DNA of 64,000 nucleotides from CAIKNB01 sp964415965 (GCA_964415965.1 CAYQCK010000002.1:124001-188000); one strand, 5' to 3'. Positions 29,127 to 36,740 are shown, numbered from the stretch's first letter. Program-made: numbers and translations. Notes: generated by a model from the sequence alone, not told the origin.

Positions 29127-29717
29127 TCAACGCTGCTCGTTCCGCGGGGTCCGGTTCAGGGCGTCGACGAAGCGCTGGGCGTTCCTGTACGCCGCACTCT
29201 CCGTGTCGATCTCGTCGGAATCGCCCCTGTCATGCATCGCCGGGTTCAGGTTGCCCGAGGGCGACATGATGACGAAACCGACCTGTTCCGCCGGTTTGTC
29301 GCCGGCGGCCTCGACCTCGTCAGAGTGCTTGAAGAATTTAGGGATGAGGTCACGGATTTCCGTTTCGAACCGCATCAGGAGGTTGCCGAAGCTTTCGCGT
29401 CCGTACTCCATGGCGAAAGTCTCGATGATGATTCCCGGACCGTGCTCCGGCGTCTCGGCTTCCGCGTACCAGCGGCTCACGAACGCGGAACGGTTTGCCT
29501 CGTCGAACAATTCGGACGGGAACTTGCGGCCGCGCATCGGAGTGAAGCACCATCTGGCGGTTATCAGGATGCTGCCGCTCGAGACCTTGATCGCCAGATT
29601 GTTCCAGTGCGGATGCCGACAACTGAGATAATCGCTGGCCGCATCTTCAGCGCTCTTGAGGGAAAATCCCAGGCATTCGAGGTGGTTAATTATGTCTTTC
29701 GTTATAGTATGTCTCAT
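29127..29717 (-). CDS. Unknown protein, possibly YbjN/T3SS-chaperone-like fold
   Basis: A 196-residue acidic protein without membrane segments. N-terminal ITKDIINHLECLGFSLKSAE is followed by LAIKVSSGSILITARWCFTP and a long helix (FGNLLMRFETEIRDLIPKFF). The alternation of strands and a long helix is reminiscent of YbjN-type proteins, but this is a weak match by eye. The C-terminal 50 residues look disordered (DRGDSDEIDTES). No operon partner is seen. Confidence 0.6.
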   Translation of the reverse strand: MRHTITKDIINHLECLGFSLKSAEDAASDYLSCRHPHWNNLAIKVSSGSILITARWCFTPMRGRKFPSELFDEANRSAFVSRWYAEAETPEHGPGIIIETFAMEYGRESFGNLLMRFETEIRDLIPKFFKHSDEVEAAGDKPAEQVGFVIMSPSGNLNPAMHDRGDSDEIDTESAAYRNAQRFVDALNRTPRNEQR

Positions 29718-29812
29718 ATATTTTGGTAAGTTATTCTTAGTTAGTTTTGCAGCCCTGAAACTCCCAAATCCCCCGGTTTTCCCGTCATCCGCGTCAAACG
29801 CGGTCGGCCTTT

Positions 29813-29872
29813 AAACGAAAAGCGGCCGAGAGATTTGATCCAGCGCCTGCTGGATGAAATCTCCCGACCGCT
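29813..29872 (-). terminator. Terminator of the 190-nt RNA
   Basis: On the minus strand AGCGGTCGGGAGATTT pairs with AAATCTCTCGGCCGCT (16 bp with two G-T pairs) around CATCCAGC/GCTGGATC, followed by TTTCGTTT. Confidence 0.8.
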
Positions 29873-30001
29873 ATTGGGGTCAGTCGCCTATGCCATGTGG
29901 CTCCCGGCAGATTTCCCCGGTCGCCTAGCCCGTCATACGGGCAGACATATGCGGTCCGCGATTGTTTGCACGGACGACAGACATGGTTCTCAAGGGTCTA
30001 C
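29813..30001 (-). ncRNA. Putative structured RNA, about 190 nt, minus strand
   Basis: A promoter (30036-30008) and a strong terminator bound it, and no frame is credible. Internal helices include CCATGT/ACATGG, GTCCG/CGGAC and GCCCG-TATGA-CGGGC. It shares AATCGCGGACC and a CCGT..ACGGGC hairpin with the leader of the RRM gene at 36421-36544. It fills the gap 29718-30086. Confidence 0.5.
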
Positions 30002-30007
30002 GATTAA

Positions 30008-30036
30008 TTCGTACCACGGATTTGGGATTTTGTCAA
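30008..30036 (-). promoter_or_regulatory. Promoter of the 190-nt RNA
   Basis: On the minus strand: -35 TTGACA (30036-30031), 17-bp spacer AAATCCCAAATCCGTGG, -10 TACGAA (30013-30008). It is almost the same sequence as the lipoprotein promoter at 16121-16149. Confidence 0.6.
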
Positions 30037-30086
30037 GCGTCGAACGCCAATAATCACATCTAAATTTCAATCGATACACATTGCCC

Positions 30087-30494
30087 CTATACCATCAAAA
30101 ATCCCAACCATTTGAAAATAGCCATCACAACAAACCAAGATGCAAAATATATCAGTATGTTTTTCTGTGTTGGCATTTTCCTACGGAACTTTACTAAACA
30201 TACGAAGATAGCAAGGATTGGTACGATATAGACCACTGCGCGTAAGGACGCCGCCCAAGGAAACGCTTTTATGAGCAACGCAAATAATAGTGTAAAAGCG
30301 TTGAAAAAAGCCATGGAAAGGAAGGCAGCAGAAATTCCAATAAACACCGAAAATTGATCATTGCTCGGCTTATACCCGAGAGCGGGCGTGCGGTGGGTAA
30401 CCGATTTCACCGACCGCGGATTACCGCAACGCGGGCAAGCTAATGCTTTCCCAGAGACTTCGTTACCGCATTCAGGACACTTGACAAGCGCCAT
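30087..30494 (-). CDS. Zinc-ribbon membrane protein, paralogue of 33391-33753
   Basis: A 135-residue protein. The N-terminal zinc ribbon MALVKCPECGNEVSGKALAC, then PRCGNP, is followed by a short linker and three membrane helices (SVFIGISAAFLSMAFFNAF; LRAVVYIVPILAIFVCLV; ILIYFASWFVVMAIFKW). The function is unknown; such proteins often sit beside recently acquired genes. There is no Shine-Dalgarno. DNA here is more AT-rich than the window average. Confidence 0.75.
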   Translation of the reverse strand: MALVKCPECGNEVSGKALACPRCGNPRSVKSVTHRTPALGYKPSNDQFSVFIGISAAFLSMAFFNAFTLLFALLIKAFPWAASLRAVVYIVPILAIFVCLVKFRRKMPTQKNILIYFASWFVVMAIFKWLGFLMV

Positions 30495-30511
30495 AAATGA
30501 ATGAATAAAAA

Positions 30512-31003
30512 CTAATTACCCCATTCGGACGATAAGAACTCATTTAGCAAATCGATATATTTCTGCTGTAACGCTTTTGATATATTCGGATGCTTGAGTT
30601 GCGAAATCCGTCCCTTGTTTTTCACAATGTCTGCAACTTTCCCGAAATAGAAGGCTTCGGGTGTGGCTATAAACAAATAGGATGGTTTCCATGCCTCAAA
30701 CATTCTTTCTGCGTCCTTCATAACTCCGTCGGTCGTCATATGTCTCCGAAATTTGACCTCAATCAAATGGACGTCATGGGTCTCCTTGTTGATGACGACG
30801 AAATCCGGTGCATGACGAATGATCTCCATTGTGGATTCCGCATTCATATCACGCTGCTGATGCATCAGCTCCGGAAGGGTATTTTCATACCCAAATGAAA
30901 GTACCGTGAAACATCCTGCATCACGCAGCAGTTGTTCAAAAATAATTTCAGCTATCCGCCCTTTAATCAGCTGCCTGGAAAAATTGATTTGGTCGGTATT
31001 CAT
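30512..31003 (-). CDS. Restriction-endonuclease-like (PD-(D/E)XK) protein
   Basis: A 163-residue protein. KGRIAEIIFEQLLRDAG is the front helix of the fold, and HAPDFVVINKETHDVHLIEVKFRR supplies the Asp and the E-x-K active site. It probably cleaves nucleic acid; specificity is unknown. It follows the DUF2779 gene by 6 bp on the same strand, so the two nuclease-type genes are co-transcribed. Confidence 0.75.
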   Translation of the reverse strand: MNTDQINFSRQLIKGRIAEIIFEQLLRDAGCFTVLSFGYENTLPELMHQQRDMNAESTMEIIRHAPDFVVINKETHDVHLIEVKFRRHMTTDGVMKDAERMFEAWKPSYLFIATPEAFYFGKVADIVKNKGRISQLKHPNISKALQQKYIDLLNEFLSSEWGN

Positions 31004-31009
31004 AGATTT

Positions 31010-32497
31010 TTATGCAAACGGATTCTTCGGATTCACCATCTTCCTCAGCTCTTCCAGAATCCTCACCATGCCGTAGACATCCAGCCTGCAGTATTCGATT
31101 TCGTCCTTGATGAGCTGTTCGCGGTCGGCGGCGGGGGTCTTCGGGTCAGTGATGACGGGCCAGCTCGCTGACGCTTCGTCCCCTTTGTGGATGCGGAGCT
31201 TGTCGTAGGACAGCTCCGGCACCAGCACCGGCAGGACGCTCTTGATCGAGTTGCTGCCCCGGCAAGCGGGATTGACGTACATCTTTTGTTTGAACGGCTT
31301 AATCAGATCGTATACCCGCCCGTTAATGCCGTTCAGGAATTCAGCATGTTCCGGATGCATGGCGGCCAGCTCGTCGATGCGGCCCATCTCGAAGCTCGCG
31401 TACCAAGCCAGGACGCTGCCGGTCGGCTTGAAGTATTTCCGCATGGCCGCGATGCAATCGAGCGCCGGATCCATGTAATTCAGCGCCAAAAAATCGTGGA
31501 TGCGCGGCTTGGCATCCGGCGCATCCAGGACGTATAACGAAAACTGGAACGGGATCTGTTGGTACGGCCGGTAGCCGTCGAACGGCGGGATGGGATGGGA
31601 ATAGGTCTCATAATCGAAGAAGTGCAACGGGTATTCGAGCTGCGCGAGTTCCGCTTTGATGGCCTCGCGGTCGACCTTGAACGACCAGCGCTCCTCGGGC
31701 GTGCGGTACGGCAAGGATGCGATGAAAGCTTCCGACAGGCCGTCCATCTCCACCATGCCGTTCTCCAGCAGCTCGGCGGCCAGTTCCGGTTCCAAACCCC
31801 GCAAGACCTGTTCGCGGACCTGCGGGTACAGCTGGCTTAGCCAACGGGCGGCATAGGCCGACTTGGCCAGGTTCGGGCTGGTCGCCAGATGTTCCGCGGT
31901 CAGCTCCTGCGGCCATGTGAGCACGGCCTTGGCCTGCGGGATGGCCCGCTCGACTTCCGGCGTGATGTCCATCACCCGGTCCGTGATGTCGTCCTCGGCC
32001 AGGAGCTGGGTTATCTCGATGTCGCCCTGGCGCACATAATCGGTGTTGAGGTGCGTGAGGTACGTCTTGCCGATGGGGATGCCGGCCGCCTCGAACGCCA
32101 AACGCTGGAACGCCAGATCGTAGACATGGTCCTCCTTCACCGCCGTCGAGATCTTCACCTCATGGATATCCCACTTGCCTCCCCTGCCCTTTGTCAGGAT
32201 GTCGGCCCGGGCGCTTAAGCCTTTTCCGACAGCCGTAGGCTGGTAGAGGATTTTCGCGCCCTCGCCCATGACTTTCTGCGTATTGCGAAATCCTTTTGCG
32301 TTGTAATCCTGGACCTCGATGCCGCCCGGAAATAGGCCGCGAGCCAAATCATCGATCTCGTGGCCCCATTCGAACAATTTTTCCTTGCCCTCATCCGGCG
32401 GCAGACCGATGTCCGGCCTGACCCGGGTTAACCACAACTTGATCGGGCAATCATGGAAAGCCATGAAATCGGATTTGGTCAGGAGCGGCGCGGGCAT
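31010..32497 (-). CDS. DUF2779 protein: PD-(D/E)XK-like plus DEDD exonuclease-like domains
   Basis: A 495-residue protein. Residues 1-150 begin LLTKSDFMAFHDCPIKLWLT and contain SARADILTKGRGGKWDIHEVKIST, a PD-(D/E)XK nuclease core. Residues 285-495 are DUF2779 with the 3-prime to 5-prime exonuclease (RNase H fold) signature: FFDYETYS, WYASFEMGRI and DEIEYCRLDVYGMVRIL. The family is common in CPR and poorly characterised. It lies in an operon with the HAD phosphatase (3 bp) and the small nuclease-like gene (6 bp). Confidence 0.85.
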   Translation of the reverse strand: MPAPLLTKSDFMAFHDCPIKLWLTRVRPDIGLPPDEGKEKLFEWGHEIDDLARGLFPGGIEVQDYNAKGFRNTQKVMGEGAKILYQPTAVGKGLSARADILTKGRGGKWDIHEVKISTAVKEDHVYDLAFQRLAFEAAGIPIGKTYLTHLNTDYVRQGDIEITQLLAEDDITDRVMDITPEVERAIPQAKAVLTWPQELTAEHLATSPNLAKSAYAARWLSQLYPQVREQVLRGLEPELAAELLENGMVEMDGLSEAFIASLPYRTPEERWSFKVDREAIKAELAQLEYPLHFFDYETYSHPIPPFDGYRPYQQIPFQFSLYVLDAPDAKPRIHDFLALNYMDPALDCIAAMRKYFKPTGSVLAWYASFEMGRIDELAAMHPEHAEFLNGINGRVYDLIKPFKQKMYVNPACRGSNSIKSVLPVLVPELSYDKLRIHKGDEASASWPVITDPKTPAADREQLIKDEIEYCRLDVYGMVRILEELRKMVNPKNPFA

Positions 32498-32500
32498 ATT

Positions 32501-33184
32501 TCAGAATTGATACACCACGTCCTTCCTCTCAACCACGACCTGCCACCCCTGGCGTTTGGCCGCGGCGAGGAGTTTCGAGTTGGGATTGAAGCAGATGGGC
32601 TCGGCCACCAGCTTGAGGAACGGGATGTCGGATTCGGAATCGCCGACGCCGACAGAGCCGGCCAGGGTCAGCCCTTCTTTGGAGACGGCGCGCTTCAGGA
32701 TTTTGGCCTTGTCCGTTATCAGATCGTGGTACGAAGTCCGGCCCGTGTAGCGGCCGTCCGGGCCGACTTCGTAGATGCGGCCGTAGACCTTGTCGAATCC
32801 CCACTTGGCGCAGAACGGATCCAGCACTTCTTTGGGCGAATTCGAGATAGCCAGCAAAAAATATCCGCGGCTCTTGAGTTTGACCGCGAGGTCGCGCGTG
32901 TACCGGTACACATGCGCGCCCGACCGGGCCACGACGCGCTTGGCCACGGCCATGAACTTCCGGTGCTCCAGCCCCTTGATGCGCCCCTCGAAAGACCGGA
33001 TAACGGCGTTGATGTAATCGTCATACGTGCCCTCGCGGTCCAGCCACCTGCTCCGCGCCCTGGCATACGCCCGCCCCGCGTCCGCCGGCAGTACGCCATC
33101 GCGCACCAACTCGTCGGTCAGCTCGATGAGCAGGCTCGACCGGAACACGGTGCCGTCGATGTCGAAGATGGCGAGTTTGCGCAT
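32501..33184 (-). CDS. HAD-superfamily (subfamily IB) phosphatase
   Basis: A 227-residue protein. Motif I is IFDIDGTVFRSS, motif II AISNSPKEV, motif III a Lys in KAKILKRAV, and motif IV GVGDSESDIPFLKL. This matches phosphoserine-phosphatase-like HAD-IB enzymes; the substrate is unknown. I chose MRKLAIFDIDG (33184): TGC TAAACT, an extended -10, lies 8 bp upstream, so the mRNA is probably leaderless and the longer start at 33211 would be upstream of transcription. Confidence 0.85.
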   Translation of the reverse strand: MRKLAIFDIDGTVFRSSLLIELTDELVRDGVLPADAGRAYARARSRWLDREGTYDDYINAVIRSFEGRIKGLEHRKFMAVAKRVVARSGAHVYRYTRDLAVKLKSRGYFLLAISNSPKEVLDPFCAKWGFDKVYGRIYEVGPDGRYTGRTSYHDLITDKAKILKRAVSKEGLTLAGSVGVGDSESDIPFLKLVAEPICFNPNSKLLAAAKRQGWQVVVERKDVVYQF

Positions 33185-33390
33185 ATGCGGGAAGTTTAGC
33201 ACATATGCCATTTAGTAATTCCTCACCTCATATTACGAAATATTGTGATGGCTGGATACGGTGTTGAGCTGAACCGAATCCAACGGCTGGATGGAACCGC
33301 GTGCCTAAGCGAAGGTCGGATATATAAGCAGGGTCAAAAAAATATCTAACGTCTCACCAATACTTGGTTTTGCCGCTATTAAACATTACT

Positions 33391-33753
33391 CTAACGATGG
33401 TTCCACCAAGAGCCAAATTTTCCAACCATGAAACCAATCACACCAAATACAAACATCGCCGAACCGAGCTGAGCATAACCCGCATTTGCCCGACTGGTTT
33501 GCCTCAAAGCAGCCGATCTTGCATCGAAAATGGACGCAGGCTGGGGAAGGTGTGTGATGAACAATATCACTCCGATAATCGCTAATATAACGGAAATCAA
33601 CATAACCAACTTCCATGTTTTACTCGTCTGCTCAACTAGTATCGGTCGAGAAGATGCATTAATTGTCGAAGTTCTCGGATTTCCGCAGCGAGGACAAGCG
33701 GGTGCATTTTCAGAAACCTCATTTCCGCAATCAGGGCATTTAATTAGTGCCAT
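33391..33753 (-). CDS. Zinc-ribbon membrane protein, paralogue of 30087-30494
   Basis: A 120-residue protein. MALIKCPDCGNEVSENAPAC, then PRCGNPR, matches the paralogue 3 kb away, which decides the start. Two membrane helices follow (VMLISVILAIIGVILFITHL and AMFVFGVIGFMVG). The function is unknown. No Shine-Dalgarno is visible. I see nothing recognisable in the 206-bp gap before 33391. Confidence 0.75.
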   Translation of the reverse strand: MALIKCPDCGNEVSENAPACPRCGNPRTSTINASSRPILVEQTSKTWKLVMLISVILAIIGVILFITHLPQPASIFDARSAALRQTSRANAGYAQLGSAMFVFGVIGFMVGKFGSWWNHR

Positions 33754-33862
33754 ATAGTTGTTCGCATCAAACCTCACAAGCCTCATTCCACTCAGTCATA
33801 TAAGCTAAGCTCACCAATAATCTATTACGAGAATATCCGAGATGGCGAGTTGACGCAAACTT

Positions 33863-34630
33863 CTACATCATCAAACGATAACTACCCATACCCAAAAATT
33901 TCAAATATCCGGCATCCCTAAGTATCTGTAACTGCTGCCTAATTTTATCTTTGATGTGATAATTATCTGGATGCAACTGTTTAAAATAATTTTCAAATGA
34001 ATAAATATCTGCAAGCTTAAATTCCTTAATTTTCAAAGATTCAACTACATTCATAACATCCACAGTCCATCCTTTTTCCCAATCATTCACATCTTTCAGG
34101 AAAGAGGTATTTTTCCAATTTGAAATCACGCTCTTTTTTGAATACTCTTTACCACCCTTTACTATAAAGACCCTTCCTGTTCTAGGAATCCGTTGTATCC
34201 ATATATAGCACCCGATCCAACCTCTCCTTTTTGCATTCTTTGATAGAGGAGGCCTCTTTTCGATCAAGCTAAGACTAAAATAGTGTCGCGGAATTACACA
34301 AAAATCCTCTACACGCCAGGGTGGCCGGGAATATTCTAAAAGAAAAAAATTTGGATTTTCTCCAGTCTTAATCACATTAGTCATAGTCGCGTACTCACCA
34401 TCAACTATTTTTTTCCCAAATTTTTCCCCCTTGCTCTTTAATTCAAATTCGTTGTTACATTGAACGCAATAAAAGTCGCCGACGGGTCTGTTGTTTGGAA
34501 ACTTCTCAATATCATTGCCGCAACTGGGACAATAAGCCTCGCTACCTACCCAAGACTCACTAACAACGCGAATTTTCTGCGATGGATTTTTGTATTTTTT
34601 CGCCAAAGAAATATCCAACGATAAATTCAT
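33863..34630 (-). CDS. DpnI-like methyl-directed restriction endonuclease
   Basis: A 255-residue protein that follows R.DpnI from end to end. Cues are SQKIRVVSESWVGSEAYCPS, CGNDIEKFPNNRPVGDFYC, CVQCNNEFELKSKGEKFGKK (PD-(D/E)XK acidic residues and ELK), ARRAGWIGC-like RRGWIGCYIWIQRIPRTGR, and the C-terminal winged helix IKDKIRQQLQILRDAGYLKF. DpnI cuts DNA methylated at the A of GATC (type IIM). It needs no cognate methylase, and none is seen. The gene is strikingly AT-rich compared with its surroundings, a sign of recent transfer. It overlaps the upstream partner gene by 4 bp. Confidence 0.93.
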   Translation of the reverse strand: MNLSLDISLAKKYKNPSQKIRVVSESWVGSEAYCPSCGNDIEKFPNNRPVGDFYCVQCNNEFELKSKGEKFGKKIVDGEYATMTNVIKTGENPNFFLLEYSRPPWRVEDFCVIPRHYFSLSLIEKRPPLSKNAKRRGWIGCYIWIQRIPRTGRVFIVKGGKEYSKKSVISNWKNTSFLKDVNDWEKGWTVDVMNVVESLKIKEFKLADIYSFENYFKQLHPDNYHIKDKIRQQLQILRDAGYLKFLGMGSYRLMM

Positions 34631-35085
34631 AAATTGATTTGATATTGAGTCCTCTTGGTTCGAATAATTTTTTCTAATTCACTCAAGGTCAATAATTTTG
34701 ACGACCTACTTTCAGGATGAAGGCTGACAAAACAAAACCTGTATCTATTTCCTAATTTTTTTGCCAGTTTGAATTCGTTTTCTGTAGCCCCAAAAAAGAA
34801 TCCGCGTGGATTATTTACCAATTTTTTCTTAGTCGTTTTTAGCTCTACCAGTATCATCCGTATTTTATTACTTTCTGATATAATCTTCTTTCCTTTTCCT
34901 TCAAAAAGCACAATATCAAATGCTCTAGAAAAAGTTTTTTCTATTTTAAAAATCTCAATCACCTTTTTCCGTCCAATGGCATCTAGCGCAATGAATTGCT
35001 TGTTCTCTCCTAAAAGATATTGAACAGCCTCACTTTCCGTGCGGTTATTGCGTCTTGTAATCGTGTAGGAATACTTTCCAGCCAT
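34627..35085 (-). CDS. PD-(D/E)XK/DUF3883-like partner of the DpnI-like enzyme
   Basis: A 152-residue protein, AT-rich like its partner. AFDIVLFEGKGKKI followed by RMILVELKTTKKKL gives the D...E-x-K pattern of nuclease-like folds. FFFGATENEFKLAKKLGNRY then RFCFVSLHPESRSS matches the DUF3883 style. The stop overlaps the ATG of the DpnI-like gene by 4 bp, so expression is tightly coupled. In Streptococcus the second gene beside dpnC has an unknown role; whether this is equivalent cannot be told. Confidence 0.65.
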   Translation of the reverse strand: MAGKYSYTITRRNNRTESEAVQYLLGENKQFIALDAIGRKKVIEIFKIEKTFSRAFDIVLFEGKGKKIISESNKIRMILVELKTTKKKLVNNPRGFFFGATENEFKLAKKLGNRYRFCFVSLHPESRSSKLLTLSELEKIIRTKRTQYQINL

Positions 35086-35157
35086 AAGCAGGTCAAAGCA
35101 TCCCCATAGTAATCCGGATCATAAAATTGATCCAGATCAAAATTGTTTCCCTGAATT

Positions 35158-35676
35158 TCAACTCCCAACAATCCCCTTCATCTTCTCCACCTTCGGCTTT
35201 ATCACCAGCCTGCAATACCCCTCATCCTTGTGGTTTTCGTAATAGTCTTTGTGGTAGCTCTCCGCCGGCCAGAATTGCTTCAGCGGCACAACCTCGGTCA
35301 CGATGGGCGCGGGGAATTTGCGGTCGGCCTCGAGCTTTTTGATAGCCTCCTCGGCCGCGGCCTTCTGCTCCTCGTCGGCGTAGAAGATGACGGAGCGGTA
35401 CTGCGTCCCGACGTCGTTGCCCTGGCGGTTCGGGGTGGTCGGGTCGTGGGTCTGGAAAAAGACGTCGAGCAGGCGTGCGAAAGTCAGCGCGGCCGGGTCG
35501 AACTCGATCTTCGCGGTCTCGGCGTGGCCGGTCGTGCCCGTCGAGACCTGGTCGTAGGTCGGGTTGGGCACGTCGCCTCCGGCGTACCCCGGAGTCACGG
35601 ACAGCACGCCGGGCAGCATCTTGAACACGGCTTCCGTGCACCAGAAGCACCCGGCGGCGAGATAGGCGGTGGACAT
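35158..35676 (-). CDS. msrA: Peptide-methionine (S)-S-oxide reductase
   Basis: A 172-residue MsrA. The catalytic Cys is in AAGCFWCTEAVF near the N-terminus. The family motifs GYAGGDVPNPTYDQVSTGTT, GHAETAKIEFDP, FFQTHDPTTPNRQGNDVGTQ and YRSVIFY are intact. It reduces the S form of methionine sulfoxide. GC content returns to the window average here, so the AT-rich island ends between 35085 and 35158. Confidence 0.96.
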   Translation of the reverse strand: MSTAYLAAGCFWCTEAVFKMLPGVLSVTPGYAGGDVPNPTYDQVSTGTTGHAETAKIEFDPAALTFARLLDVFFQTHDPTTPNRQGNDVGTQYRSVIFYADEEQKAAAEEAIKKLEADRKFPAPIVTEVVPLKQFWPAESYHKDYYENHKDEGYCRLVIKPKVEKMKGIVGS

Positions 35677-35734
35677 GGGGCTATGGTACTGCGTACGGCT
35701 TATATATTAAAGCGTCAGATTCAAAAGCCTAAAT

Positions 35735-35862
35735 GTTACTTTCATGACTGAAAGTAACCAAAGGTCCCGGGGGTCCGCTATGCGCTCTCGGTGTCGCCAG
35801 CGTTGGATATTCTGCGCACCACGCCACGCGGCCCCCCGGACCCCCTTGTCACTTGCGAAGCG
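35735..35862 (-). repeat. R1 structured repeat, copy f (inverted)
   Basis: The reverse-oriented copy. It carries the GTTACTTTCA/TGAAAGTAAC version of the terminal hairpin, as copy c does, and the core CGCTCTCGGTGTCGC. Confidence 0.8.
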
Positions 35863-35875
35863 TGACTCTTCCAGC

Positions 35876-36024
35876 CGACATCCCGGCCAAGCGAGGACGC
35901 CGAGCGCGAGCCGGGATCTGGGACGGAGACCCCGGGTCTCGGCGCTGCCTCGCCCGGGGTGTCAAAGAGGGGGGCTGCCTCGCCCGGGGTGTCAAAGAGG
36001 GGGGGCTGCCTCGCCCGGGGTGTC
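35876..36024. repeat. R2 composite palindrome with tripled tail
   Basis: One full R2 (GACATCCCGGCC ... CCCGGGGTGTC), then two extra copies of its last 30 bp (GGGGCTGCCTCGCCCGGGGT plus GTCAAAGAGG) from 35943 to 36024, and a decayed fourth. No gene is visible in 35677-36129. Confidence 0.8.
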
Positions 36025-36082
36025 AGATCATGAAGCGGTCTTGTCCGAGGTGTCGGAAAGATGCCGTGGGCATCTCCACAAA

Positions 36083-36111
36083 ATCAAAAGACAGCGCTTG
36101 CGCGCTGTCTT
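36083..36111 (-). terminator. Terminator of the RRM gene
   Basis: On the minus strand AAGACAGCGC-GCAA-GCGCTGTCTT is followed by TTGATTTTG. Confidence 0.8.
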
Positions 36112-36129
36112 GTTGATTGCGGTATTTGA

Positions 36130-36420
36130 TTACCAGCGGCTACCACCACGATCCTGGGAGCGCGGGCGCTCTTCCATCGGGCGGGCCTCGTTGACGGTCA
36201 AAGCGCGCCCATCCAACTCGGCGCCGTTCCACTTGGCGATGGCGGCATCAGCCTCTTCCTGAGTGCCCATCTCCACGAAGCCGAAGCCCTTGGAGCGGCC
36301 GCTCATGCGGTCCATTATGACCTGGGCGGAAACGATCTCGCCACACTGTGAAAAAGCATCGCGGAGGGACTCATCAGTCGTGCCCCACGACAGGTTACCG
36401 ACGTACAACTTCTTACCCAT
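36130..36420 (-). CDS. Single-RRM RNA-binding protein
   Basis: A 96-residue protein that is almost entirely one RNA-recognition motif: RNP2 is KLYVGNLSW (residues 4-12) and RNP1 is SKGFGFVEM (about 43-51). A basic Arg-rich tail follows (RPMEERPRSQDRGG). It binds single-stranded RNA and may act in RNA folding or stress response, as in cyanobacterial Rbp proteins. There is no Shine-Dalgarno. A 124-nt leader with strong hairpins (36421-36544) suggests autoregulation. Confidence 0.92.
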   Translation of the reverse strand: MGKKLYVGNLSWGTTDESLRDAFSQCGEIVSAQVIMDRMSGRSKGFGFVEMGTQEEADAAIAKWNGAELDGRALTVNEARPMEERPRSQDRGGSRW

Positions 36421-36544
36421 AGTATACGTACTAACTTATTAATCCGGACTACTGACCTGCGGCCGACTAGCCGTGGCATTTGCCCGTCCTGTATGACGGC
36501 CGCTGGTCCGCGATTAGCGGAAACTGCGCTCCTAACATATCAAG
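36421..36544 (-). promoter_or_regulatory. Structured 5-prime leader of the RRM gene
   Basis: On the minus strand: CCGC-TAATC-GCGG, then GCGGCC...GGCCGC enclosing CCGTC/GACGG and GCC/GGC helices. It shares AATCGCGGACC with the 29813-30001 RNA. This is a candidate autoregulatory or thermosensing leader. Confidence 0.4.
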
Positions 36545-36550
36545 GCCAAC

Positions 36551-36579
36551 ACTATAGCACGGGTGGGGATAAGTGTCAA
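36551..36579 (-). promoter_or_regulatory. Promoter of the RRM gene
   Basis: On the minus strand: -35 TTGACA (36579-36574), 17-bp spacer with ATCCCC and ending TGC, -10 TATAGT (36556-36551). Confidence 0.75.
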
Positions 36580-36652
36580 GATAGAGTGTTACTTAAAGGC
36601 TAAGTAATTCAGATATATTCGAAGCGCGTGGCATGCGATCCTGCCGAATTAC

Positions 36653-36740
36653 CGACATCCCGGCCAAGCGAGGTCGCCGAGCGCGAGCCGGGATCTGGGA
36701 CGAAGACCCCGGGTCTCGGCGCTGCCTCGCCCGGGGTGTC
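36653..36740. repeat. R2 composite palindrome
   Basis: A full copy with both halves, nearly identical to the one at 35876. Confidence 0.8.
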
